Positions 1 through 5,638 of a stretch of DNA of 5,638 nucleotides are shown here, in pieces; position 1 is the stretch's first letter; each line of letters starts with the position of its first letter. The translations under genes were made by a program, and so were the position numbers. The notes under the pieces were generated by a model. That model had not been told where the DNA came from and made no database searches. It worked only from the letters and a program-made list of their open reading frames with translations. Source of the stretch: Ignavibacteriota bacterium (GTDB lineage: Bacteria > Bacteroidota > Kapaibacteriia > Palsa-1295). The DNA lies in contig PLXB01000118.1 in the NCBI GenBank assembly GCA_003151215.1, forward strand, positions 1-5,638, in the 5' to 3' direction.

Positions 1-105
1 CGTCTCGATGGAATCCCATTCGGCAAATGTATCGTTACTAAATGTTACCGCAGTTGAGGTGACATTCTCTTTCGGCTTTATGTTAGCAAGCAGCGCAACA
101 CGCAT
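1..105 (-). CDS. Partial N-terminus of a probable ATP-grasp (D-Ala-D-Ala ligase-like) protein
   Basis: The complement strand is open from an ATG at 105 down to the window edge, giving 35 codons that start MRVALLANIKPKEN and end near FAEWDSIET. A short hydrophobic first strand (RVALLAN), followed by a variable stretch and then a '(A)EWDSIET' segment, resembles from memory the N-terminus of D-alanine-D-alanine-ligase-like ATP-grasp proteins. In those, a first Rossmann-like strand precedes 'D(S/D)xET' and a helix. The ATP-binding and catalytic parts would lie outside the window, so the assignment rests on a weak resemblance. The start codon is preceded by an A-rich stretch (aaaaagaacg) without a clear Shine-Dalgarno. 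The gene is transcribed away from the HEAT-cyclophilin gene, so the two share the intergenic region 106-277. It could be another nucleotide- or amino-acid-binding Rossmann protein. The ORF itself is fairly secure, the product less so. Confidence 0.5.
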   Translation of the reverse strand, partial: MRVALLANIKPKENVTSTAVTFSNDTFAEWDSIET

Positions 106-140
106 CGTTCTTTTTGATTTTCACTTATAACGCAAAGACT

Positions 141-162
141 ACGAAATAATATTTTGTTTCGT
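141..162. repeat. Inverted repeat in divergent intergenic region
   Basis: ACGAAA at 141-146 is the exact reverse complement of TTTCGT at 157-162. The inner bases continue the pairing with one T-G position and two A-T pairs around a TATT loop. It lies between two divergently transcribed genes, 36 bases upstream of the minus-strand ATG at 105. It could therefore be an operator or a transcript hairpin. It is A/T-rich, so chance is a real alternative. Confidence 0.3.
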
Positions 163-207
163 TTCACTGTGGAATATTTTTTAAAGATTGTTGATAAGGT
201 TTTTTAG

Positions 208-233
208 AGGACGGTTTGTAATTCAACCATCCT
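208..233. repeat. Hairpin-forming inverted repeat upstream of the HEAT-cyclophilin gene
   Basis: AGGACGGTT (208-216) pairs with AACCATCCT (225-233), giving nine positions with a single C-A mismatch and an 8-base loop. It lies 44 bases before the ATG at 278, so it may be in the 5' leader of that transcript or overlap its promoter. No T-tract follows, so it is not an intrinsic terminator. Together with the decayed palindrome at 240-267, it makes this leader unusually rich in stem-forming sequence. Confidence 0.35.
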
Positions 234-239
234 GATGAA

Positions 240-267
240 AGCCAATCGGATTTTAGTCCGTTCCACT
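240..267. repeat. Probable decayed copy of the palindromic element found in pta
   Basis: The core GGATTTTAGTCCGTTC (248-263) matches GGACTTCAGTCCGTTC (2880-2895) inside pta at 14 of 16 bases; both differences are C-to-T. The following CCACT also matches the outer arm of that element (CCCACT). The 28-base stretch itself is only a partial palindrome: the inner CGGA/TCCG and outer AG/CT pair, and the middle of the left arm does not. This fits an old copy that has lost its symmetry, sitting 10 bases before the start codon at 278. With only two copies in view, and one partial, common descent is inferred and not shown. Confidence 0.45.
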
Positions 268-277
268 ATACCTACTT

Positions 278-2395
278 ATGACTTACATACGACTTCAGAT
301 TAGTTTTTTTCTTCTACTATATTTCTGCTCATTGGTCTCTGCACAAGTCAAATTCAGTGATGCAGAGCGCACGATCATTCGACTTCAGGACGAACGCAGA
401 GGAATCGATACGATCTCCCGTTATCTTGATTCGAAAGATGAGAAGATTGCATGGCGCGCTGCTATCGCTTTAGCGAATATAAAAGATTCTACTTCCGTGA
501 AGACGCTTCTCTCGCATCTTACGAAAGAAAAGAGGCAATATGTGATCGATGCTATTGCCTTCGCCCTCGGAGTTTTCGGGCCAAATCAACAGGCATATAA
601 AGCTCTGTCAAAAATTGCAAAAGAAAATCCTACTACGGAGCTATTCATTGCTCTGGGAAGAACAGTACCGAAAGATGATGTGGAATCGTTATCGGAAATT
701 CTTGCCGATACAAAAACTCCGGCAATATGCTCCGCCAGTGCACTCATTGAAGTTAGTTTAAGAAAACTCATCGATGAAAATTTTGCGAAGCAGATCAATC
801 TGTTAGCTAAAAATCAAGATCCCGAAGTTCTCTGGCGCTCAGTGTATGCCTATTCCCGGACAGAAGATTCATCGCTGCTTTACCGGCATATCGCTTCTAT
901 TAAAGAGTATCTTGGCGATATAGGCTCGCCCGAATCAAGAATGTTCGCAGCAACTGCACTTGGACGCATACATAACGAAGAGGCAGGAAAAATATTGATC
1001 GAAGCCGCACGAAGCGAAGTCGAATGGCGTGTCCGCCTAAATATCCTCCTTGCCATCGCAAAGCTTCCGCGATTCTCTTCCGCAATATATGAAGTGCTTA
1101 AAAAAGCTGTGGCTGAATCCTCTAATGAAAATCCCGTCGGCGATCATGTCGCCCGCACGGCACTTGATGTGCTCGATCAGATGATTGCTGCGGGGAAAGT
1201 ATCTTCACCTGACTCGGTAAGTATCAGAGAGTGGCTTATCGATTACGAGCCTGATCGTGAATTGCACGAAGATCAATCCATTCGCATTCGTTCACAATGT
1301 ATGATACCTCTTGCGCGTCTGGGAGCCGATGATGCAACGATCAATGAGATTTGCTCCTATGTGTCATATCATGATCGCACTGCCGAGATCAACACCTGGA
1401 AGGCTGTCGGATTAATACCGGATACGATGGCATTTTACCGTTTATTGACGAGAGTTTTTTCAAGCGATCAGAATAATGTCTTCTATGTCCTTCAGGGGCT
1501 GCATTCTCTCTGGGATATTATAAAGAAAGATCCGAATTTGCTTCATGAAATCGAAAAACTTCATTATGCGAATATCTACCGGCACATGCTCATCCGTTTT
1601 CCCAGCCTATCGATCGATCCTTCAATTGTCACTCAGGCAATGGAAGATATGAAGGACCCGTTTATCGTGACCGATTCGCTTCGCAGTGAGGCGGAGGAGT
1701 ATCTTTTGCAATATCTCGATAATTTTGCATATCCTCAATTCCACGATCATCTCGTCTCCATTCTTAGTGCGATCTCCTGGCTTAAGCCGAAGAACGATAC
1801 GTTCAAGATCAAGCTAAACAAAATTTACGAAATGGCTGCGTCGCAATGGGGCGATCAAATGATCGTTGATTCGGCAGAAGCTGCTCTTGCCTCTCTCGGA
1901 GAAATTCACCAGCATCGATATGCAAAACTTATTCGACAACCTATTGACTGGAAAACGATAGAGCAGCTTCCCGATACGATGCTCGTTCAAACACAATACG
2001 GATTCATGTACCTGAAACTGCGAAGATACGACGCGCCTCTTACTTCGCTGAATATGTATAAACTTGCAAAGATCTTTTTCTTTGTCAATAATTATATTCA
2101 CCGGGTAGTGCCCAATTTTGTGATCCAAACCGGAGATAATTCCGGAACCGGCGAAGGCGGCCCCGGTTATTCTATACGAACGGAGATATCGCCGATCCGT
2201 TATGACAGTGCCGGAGTAGTAGGGATGGCTTCGAGCGGTAAAGACACCGAAGGTTCACAATGGTTTATTACACAGTGTCCTACGCCGCATTTAAATATAC
2301 GCTATACCATCTGGGGCGAGATCGTCAAGGGAAAGGAAAATATTGAAAAATATCAGTTGAACGATCAGATCTTTAGTGTAAATCCATATAAGTGA
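278..2395 (+). CDS. Secreted HEAT-repeat protein with C-terminal cyclophilin-type peptidyl-prolyl isomerase domain
   Basis: This 705-residue protein probably catalyses cis-trans isomerisation of prolyl bonds, assisting protein folding outside the cytoplasm. Residues 4-22 form a signal peptide: Arg5, a hydrophobic core, and a LVSA|Q type I cleavage site after Ala22. Residues ~28-560 are mostly paired amphipathic helices of HEAT type, clearest at 56-68 (KIAWRAAIALANI), 88-101, 219-230 (RMFAATALGRI) and 249-262. Residues ~570-700 are a cyclophilin domain. It keeps the catalytic arginine (Arg609 in IHRVVPNFVIQ) and Phe614 and Gln617, then GTGEGGPGYSI, GSQWFI (Gln661, Phe663) and PTPHLNIRYTIWGEI (Leu672). 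These correspond to human CypA Arg55, Phe60, Gln63, Gln111, Phe113 and Leu122, so the active site looks intact. HEAT repeats probably bind client proteins or partners (inference). The ATG at 278 is chosen because it directly precedes the signal peptide. There is no clear Shine-Dalgarno. The stop overlaps the GTG of pta by four bases, suggesting one operon. Confidence 0.9.
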   Translation: MTYIRLQISFFLLLYFCSLVSAQVKFSDAERTIIRLQDERRGIDTISRYLDSKDEKIAWRAAIALANIKDSTSVKTLLSHLTKEKRQYVIDAIAFALGVFGPNQQAYKALSKIAKENPTTELFIALGRTVPKDDVESLSEILADTKTPAICSASALIEVSLRKLIDENFAKQINLLAKNQDPEVLWRSVYAYSRTEDSSLLYRHIASIKEYLGDIGSPESRMFAATALGRIHNEEAGKILIEAARSEVEWRVRLNILLAIAKLPRFSSAIYEVLKKAVAESSNENPVGDHVARTALDVLDQMIAAGKVSSPDSVSIREWLIDYEPDRELHEDQSIRIRSQCMIPLARLGADDATINEICSYVSYHDRTAEINTWKAVGLIPDTMAFYRLLTRVFSSDQNNVFYVLQGLHSLWDIIKKDPNLLHEIEKLHYANIYRHMLIRFPSLSIDPSIVTQAMEDMKDPFIVTDSLRSEAEEYLLQYLDNFAYPQFHDHLVSILSAISWLKPKNDTFKIKLNKIYEMAASQWGDQMIVDSAEAALASLGEIHQHRYAKLIRQPIDWKTIEQLPDTMLVQTQYGFMYLKLRRYDAPLTSLNMYKLAKIFFFVNNYIHRVVPNFVIQTGDNSGTGEGGPGYSIRTEISPIRYDSAGVVGMASSGKDTEGSQWFITQCPTPHLNIRYTIWGEIVKGKENIEKYQLNDQIFSVNPYK

Positions 2396-3429
2396 GTATA
2401 CTCAATATCATAAAAAAAAGCACCACGGAATCCATGCGCAAAATCCTTCTCGGAGATGCTACTGACGAACGGATGCTGCGCGCAGCTCATATTTGCCGCG
2501 AGCAAAATACTGCGAACATAGAATTTATCGGCGATCCGGATCTGATCGCAAGCGCAGCAGAAAGAGATGGTATCCATCTCGAAGGATGGTATATCTGGTC
2601 GCAGAAAACTTTTGCCGATATTGAGCTTTACATAAAAGAATATTACCTGTCGCGTCAATCGAAAGTCCCCGATTTTGAAACGGCTCATGCCGAAGTCATG
2701 CATGACGATCTGCTCTTCGGCGCATTACTTGTTCATCATGGCATTGCAGACGGAATGGTTGCCGGTTCTCTTTCAACTTCAGCCCATGTGATCCGAGCCG
2801 GACTTCGCGGCATAGGTCTCGCCCCAAATATCCGCTCGCTTTCCTCGATGTTTCTGCTGAATTTCAACTCCAGTGGGAAGGACTTCAGTCCGTTCGGACG
2901 GACTAAAGTCCTTCCCACTGAGCACCCCATACTCGCTTTCGCCGATTGCGCAGTTCTCGTAGATCCAGATGCTCATCAACTTGCCGATATTGCGATCTCA
3001 ACTGCACAAACCTACAAGCAGCTTACCGGCAACGAACCCAACGTTGCAATGCTCTCCTATTCGACTAAAGGCAGTGCATCAAGCGATTCGACAAAGAAGA
3101 TTATCCTTGCAACGGAAATAGTCAAAGAGCGCGAACCAAATTTAGTAATTGATGGCGAACTGCAATTCGATGCGGCGTTCATACCAAGCGTTGCCGAGCG
3201 AAAAGCGCCTGATAGTCCCGTGGGTGGCAGCGCGAATGTTTTCATCTTTCCAAATCTCGATGCCGGCAACATCGGCTACAAGATCGCCGAGCGCCTCGGC
3301 GGCGCGCAGGCAATCGGACCCATCCTGCAAGGTCTTGCCAAACCGATGAACGATCTCTCCAGAGGCGCAAGCATTAATGATATTGTGACGATGATCAGGG
3401 TGACCGGGGTGCAGGGAATTAAAAATTAA
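2392..3429 (+). CDS. pta: Phosphate acetyltransferase (phosphotransacetylase), with in-frame palindromic insert
   Basis: This cytoplasmic enzyme interconverts acetyl-CoA plus phosphate and acetyl phosphate plus CoA, the step paired with acetate kinase in acetate formation or activation. The 345 residues form a single PTA_PTB domain without the extra N-terminal domains of E. coli Pta. Diagnostic stretches are LLGDATDERMLRAA near the N-terminus, ADGMVAGSLSTSAHVIRAGL (Arg135), MLSYSTKGSA (220-229), IDGELQFDAA (253-262), NVFIFPNLDAGNIGYKIA and QGLAKPMNDLSRGAS. Ser323, Arg324 and Asp330 have the same spacing as the Ser309, Arg310 and Asp316 active-site residues of Methanosarcina thermophila Pta. 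The start is GTG, overlapping the previous stop (GTGA). An internal ATG at 2434 (Met15) would remove the usual N-terminal helix, so GTG is preferred. Residues ~160-177 are encoded by a 50-base palindrome and separate MFLLNFN from HPILAFADCAV, where relatives have a short hairpin loop. Folding and activity probably survive, because all motifs around the insert are intact. No ackA is visible. Confidence 0.95.
   Translation: MSILNIIKKSTTESMRKILLGDATDERMLRAAHICREQNTANIEFIGDPDLIASAAERDGIHLEGWYIWSQKTFADIELYIKEYYLSRQSKVPDFETAHAEVMHDDLLFGALLVHHGIADGMVAGSLSTSAHVIRAGLRGIGLAPNIRSLSSMFLLNFNSSGKDFSPFGRTKVLPTEHPILAFADCAVLVDPDAHQLADIAISTAQTYKQLTGNEPNVAMLSYSTKGSASSDSTKKIILATEIVKEREPNLVIDGELQFDAAFIPSVAERKAPDSPVGGSANVFIFPNLDAGNIGYKIAERLGGAQAIGPILQGLAKPMNDLSRGASINDIVTMIRVTGVQGIKN
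2871..2920. repeat. 50-base near-perfect palindrome inserted in frame in pta
   Basis: Positions 2871-2895 pair with 2896-2920 at 23 of 25 positions; the exceptions are C2886/A2905 and T2894/G2897. The outer arms are CAGTGGGAAGGACTT and AAGTCCTTCCCACTG. The inner part ends in CCGT-TCGG-ACGG, so the RNA would form a very stable hairpin with a 4-base loop. Each arm also contains a smaller palindrome (GGACTtcAGTCC and GGACTaaAGTCC). On the plus strand it reads SGKDFSPFGRTKVLPT in the Pta frame. The complement in the mirrored frame reads SGKDFSPSERTEVLPT, 13 of 16 residues the same. Such structure in a conserved enzyme gene is best explained as a mobile or repetitive palindromic element that entered the coding sequence without breaking the frame. 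It is analogous in concept to Rickettsia palindromic elements, but I recognise no named family here. Confidence 0.85.
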
Positions 3430-3468
3430 AAATGTAACTTAAAAAATTTTTCCATTCTTAAAAAAAAA

Positions 3469-3603
3469 ATGAAACTCGTAGACCATCGAAAAATGATTGA
3501 GAAAAATCCGATAGCTTATACTAAAGATTTTAAATCTGATAGGTTAACTGGGACATTCAAGAATCAACCAAAAGATTGGAAGACTAATTTACTTTTGCAA
3601 TAA
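3469..3603 (+). CDS. Small ORF of 44 codons, hypothetical
   Basis: An ATG preceded by a run of nine A's opens a 44-residue reading frame (MKLVDHRKMIEKNPIAYTKD...DWKTNLLLQ) that ends at TAA 3601-3603. That is 13 bases before the start of the membrane protein gene, so the two could be co-transcribed. The product is Lys-rich and hydrophilic, with no signal peptide or membrane segment, and I do not recognise it. By my count 41 of 135 bases are G or C (about 30%), clearly lower than the flanking genes, which hints at acquired or degenerate DNA. The frame is the same as that of pta, with the pta TAA at 3427 and 13 sense codons between them. It could be a genuine small protein, the end of a decayed gene, or a chance ORF in A/T-rich DNA. 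Confidence 0.4.
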   Translation: MKLVDHRKMIEKNPIAYTKDFKSDRLTGTFKNQPKDWKTNLLLQ

Positions 3604-3616
3604 ACAAACCACACCC

Positions 3617-4006
3617 ATGCACGACCTCAAACTCTTCATCCTTATTTCCTGGATTTCGCTGCCGGCAGTGATGTTCGGCGGGTATTCATTCCTGGTTTTC
3701 CTGCGGGATAAACTTTCGGAGGAGCAAAAAACCTTCTTCCGCGCCGGTCATGCTCATGCAGGAGTGCTGCTTATTCTCTCGCTCGTCTATTATCATTATC
3801 TCAGCCTGACCGGTTTTTCGCTTGAGACGAAATACATTGCCTGCATCATTTTAGCGATCGGCATCATCCTACAATCCGGCGGTTTTTTCTTGCATGCCTT
3901 TCTGGATAAAGATGGCAAACGCACCGGAATAAGGATCACCACAATAGGCGCGTTATTTTTGGCAAGCGCTGTGATTATGTTAGTGGTTGGGATTGCGGAG
4001 TGGTAA
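3617..4006 (+). CDS. Four-helix integral membrane protein with conserved-looking histidines, function unknown
   Basis: The 129 residues form four hydrophobic segments at about 5-29, 47-64, 73-96 and 106-126, so almost the whole protein lies in the membrane. A charged loop (RDKLSEEQKTFFRAGHAHAG, 30-49) joins the first two segments. The motif FFRAGHAHAGVL (His45, His47) together with ILQSGGFFLHAF (His93) resembles, from memory, a family of short uncharacterised membrane proteins also found in Actinobacteria. I know of no demonstrated function. His60 and His93 lie within or at the edges of helices 2 and 3, so heme or metal binding is possible but purely speculative. The ATG at 3617 fits, since the first helix begins four residues later. 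No Shine-Dalgarno is seen (accacaccc). The gene ends 19 bases from the end of the convergent minus-strand gene. Confidence 0.8.
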   Translation: MHDLKLFILISWISLPAVMFGGYSFLVFLRDKLSEEQKTFFRAGHAHAGVLLILSLVYYHYLSLTGFSLETKYIACIILAIGIILQSGGFFLHAFLDKDGKRTGIRITTIGALFLASAVIMLVVGIAEW

Positions 4007-4025
4007 GATACTGTAGAAAGCTATA

Positions 4026-5576
4026 CTAATGCCTTTTTTTCTCGGATGCGCGGTGCATGCGGACGATATCCGCATACGGCATACCTCTTACTTTTGCTTC
4101 CAGCCACCAATCGAATTCAAATTCCAAAAATCTCCCAGCTTCGGCTTTACTATTTCGCAGCAATGTAAATTGATTGTGAATACCCTCTAAAGCGGCTGAA
4201 GAATATTTATTTTTTTGCATTGCAATAAGAGATCTAAGAGTTTTTAACGCCAAAGTTTCATACTGAAGATAGTGTTTATGCTTCTTCTGATACATGATTA
4301 GCGGTTTTAACTGTCGGGAAATATGCTCGTATTCATCAAGCTCAAAGAGAATGACAAGCTGGATCATTCTCGCGCATCCCATAAGGCTGGTATTGGTTTT
4401 TGCTACCGGGGCGTTGATGAGCTTATTCACCCATTCCAAGGCAGATGTATAATCTCCCAGACCGAAATAAAACCGGCAGAAATAATAACTATAGGATACC
4501 TCAGCGTAGACCGTTGTCTCCGAAGTGATCTTCTTGAATTTTTTTCTTGACTCCAGCAGCAGGCGCAAGCCAAGTTCATACTCTCCCATAAAGATGCACC
4601 ATGAAGACTGAATATCCATCACACAGTTCATAAGTCTCACCATATGATCTTCTCCATTCTTCGGATCGACCGACGCCTCCATTTTCCGAATGAAAGCCCG
4701 CATCACAGAGCTTTTGAAGAACTCCTTCGCCGGTTCGAACGAAAGATGGTAGAGGCAGGAGTAGTATCCGTTCAACACCACATATTGATTAAAATACCCT
4801 TCCTGTACCATGAGCGGATTAGCATCCAGAATGTCAACCATTGCTTTAAGATATGGAAGAGCTTTCTCCGGTTGATTTTGTAAAAGAAAAAAACGCGAGT
4901 TCATTCTATTAAATGATAAGAGAGTCCTCGTGTCACTTCCATTGGGCTCGAATTCTCTCTGCATCGATAATATTTTCTTCTCAAGTTCCGAGATGCGTTT
5001 CTTATTTGCCGAAGTAACATATAAGGCATCTACACTGGCAAATGCGATTTCATCGAAATTCTTTTTCTGACTGATCTGATCCAGAAGATATTCCATTTCC
5101 TTATCAAGATAACTTGCCTCTTTTGCTCCGACTATTGAATTAGCAAAATAGATCTGTTCCCGTTCTACAGCATGAAGCCAAAGCGACAGGTGATGGTATT
5201 TTTTTGCCAATTCCTTCATCTTACCAATGCGTTTGAGCGCAAGTGAATGAAGTCCTCGGCGATTAAGAATATCTATTTCCTGCGCGTATCTCAGTATCTT
5301 TTGATATGCCGTGCGCTCGCCAAAATAACTGCGCAAACTTTTAAGAATCTGTTCGAAGAGATAGTGTTTGGCAACATGAAGTTCGTTCAAGAACCTCTCT
5401 CCTTTTAATGCGCGGCGCAACTCCTGCTCATCATATTTATTTTGCCCGGCAATAGCGTCAAAGAGTACGAGATATTTTTTTTCTCCTTTTCGGTATTCCG
5501 CGTTAAGCTTAAAATAGCGTTTCTCGGAATTCGTCAGCGAATGGATGAGTGCAAAAAGAGGATCGTTACTTTTCAT
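4026..5576 (-). CDS. Large helical-repeat (TPR-like) protein of unknown function
   Basis: Starting at the ATG at 5576, the product has 516 residues, is rich in Leu, Lys, Glu, Tyr and Phe, and has no signal peptide or membrane segment. It is therefore likely a cytoplasmic all-helical protein. The N-terminus, MKSNDPLFALIHSLTNSEKRYFKL, and the following KKYLVLFDAIAGQNKYDEQELRRAL and ELHVAKHYLFEQILKSLRSY recall uncharacterised Bacteroidota/Ignavibacteria proteins that begin with a 'SLTKSEKRYFKL' segment. The middle and C-terminal parts contain helix pairs with a TPR flavour, for example QPEKALPYLKAMVDIL, YYFCRFYFGLGDYTSALEWVNKLI and MIQLVILFELDEYEHISRQL. This suggests a protein-interaction scaffold; no catalytic motif is seen. 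The frame is open further upstream to a TTG at 5627, but the family-like start is at 5576, preceded by purine-rich GAGAAAATA. It is transcribed convergently with the membrane protein gene. Confidence 0.8.
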   Translation of the reverse strand: MKSNDPLFALIHSLTNSEKRYFKLNAEYRKGEKKYLVLFDAIAGQNKYDEQELRRALKGERFLNELHVAKHYLFEQILKSLRSYFGERTAYQKILRYAQEIDILNRRGLHSLALKRIGKMKELAKKYHHLSLWLHAVEREQIYFANSIVGAKEASYLDKEMEYLLDQISQKKNFDEIAFASVDALYVTSANKKRISELEKKILSMQREFEPNGSDTRTLLSFNRMNSRFFLLQNQPEKALPYLKAMVDILDANPLMVQEGYFNQYVVLNGYYSCLYHLSFEPAKEFFKSSVMRAFIRKMEASVDPKNGEDHMVRLMNCVMDIQSSWCIFMGEYELGLRLLLESRKKFKKITSETTVYAEVSYSYYFCRFYFGLGDYTSALEWVNKLINAPVAKTNTSLMGCARMIQLVILFELDEYEHISRQLKPLIMYQKKHKHYLQYETLALKTLRSLIAMQKNKYSSAALEGIHNQFTLLRNSKAEAGRFLEFEFDWWLEAKVRGMPYADIVRMHRASEKKRH

Positions 5577-5638
5577 TATTTTCTCAATTATCGATAGATT
5601 TTCTGAAGTTCGTCTGCATTCTATCAACCAACCTGCAA

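Noticed and set aside
314..345. Lipoprotein signal at Cys17 of the HEAT-cyclophilin
   Set aside because: The residues before Cys17 (LLYF) do not fit a lipobox, whereas LVSA|Q gives a normal signal peptidase I site after residue 22.
2434..2436. ATG at Met15 as the start of pta
   Set aside because: It would delete the usual first helix of Pta. The GTG at 2392 overlaps the upstream stop and restores the normal N-terminal length.
2736..2979. Two open frames on the minus strand across the pta palindrome
   Set aside because: They are antisense to a well-supported pta. Part of their peptide simply mirrors the palindrome, and neither has features of a real protein.
3427..3468. Pta truncated by a stop codon, with the 44-codon ORF as its in-frame tail
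   Set aside because: The Pta domain is complete at its normal C-terminus (VTMIRVTGVQ), so the TAA is the natural stop. The shared frame has a one-in-three chance of occurring.
3430..3468. Rho-independent terminator in the A/T-rich stretch after pta
   Set aside because: The AAAAAATTTTT palindrome has no G/C stem, and the run that follows is of A's on the plus strand, not T's.
4008..4040. Intrinsic terminator between the convergent genes
   Set aside because: The only stem (TACTGTAG with CTATACTA) has a mismatch and a G-T pair, is A/T-rich, and is separated from the T-run at 4034-4040.
5577..5627. Extended start (TTG at 5627) for the minus-strand helical protein
   Set aside because: The extra 17 residues are unlike the family N-terminus, TTG is a weak start, and a good ATG at 5576 begins exactly at the recognised MKSNDPLFALI segment.

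Overview
The window reads as a piece of a bacterial chromosome from the Bacteroidota/Chlorobiota side of the tree, perhaps an Ignavibacteria- or Kapabacteria-like lineage. This is inference from three things. None of the gene starts has a clear Shine-Dalgarno sequence. There is a secreted HEAT-repeat/cyclophilin fusion. The long minus-strand gene begins with a 'LTNSEKRYFKL' motif that I associate with uncharacterised helical proteins of that group. No rRNA, tRNA, CRISPR array or insertion sequence is visible.

Layout. Positions 1-105 (minus strand) hold the first 35 codons of a gene cut by the window edge, probably a D-alanine-D-alanine-ligase-like ATP-grasp enzyme. Positions 106-277 are a divergent intergenic region with three inverted repeats, one of which looks like a decayed copy of a palindrome found further on. 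Positions 278-2395 encode a secreted protein with HEAT-like helical repeats followed by a cyclophilin domain. Its stop codon overlaps the GTG start of a phosphate acetyltransferase gene (pta, 2392-3429). After an A/T-rich gap come a 44-codon small ORF (3469-3603) and a four-helix membrane protein (3617-4006). A long helical protein of unknown function follows on the opposite strand (5576-4026), convergent with the membrane protein.

The most striking feature is a 50-base near-perfect palindrome (2871-2920) inside pta. It is translated in frame and adds about 16-17 residues to a variable loop of the enzyme. The palindrome is in a register where both DNA strands encode almost the same peptide, SGKDFSP..RT.VLPT. 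This looks like a protein-tolerated palindromic repeat, comparable in concept to the Rickettsia palindromic elements. A partial relative of its core (14 of 16 bases) lies at 248-263, outside any gene.

Functionally, the only clear metabolic enzyme is Pta (acetyl-CoA/acetyl phosphate interconversion). The secreted foldase upstream of it is probably co-transcribed and translationally coupled through the 4-base overlap. I see no obvious pathway link between the two. No ackA is present in the window.
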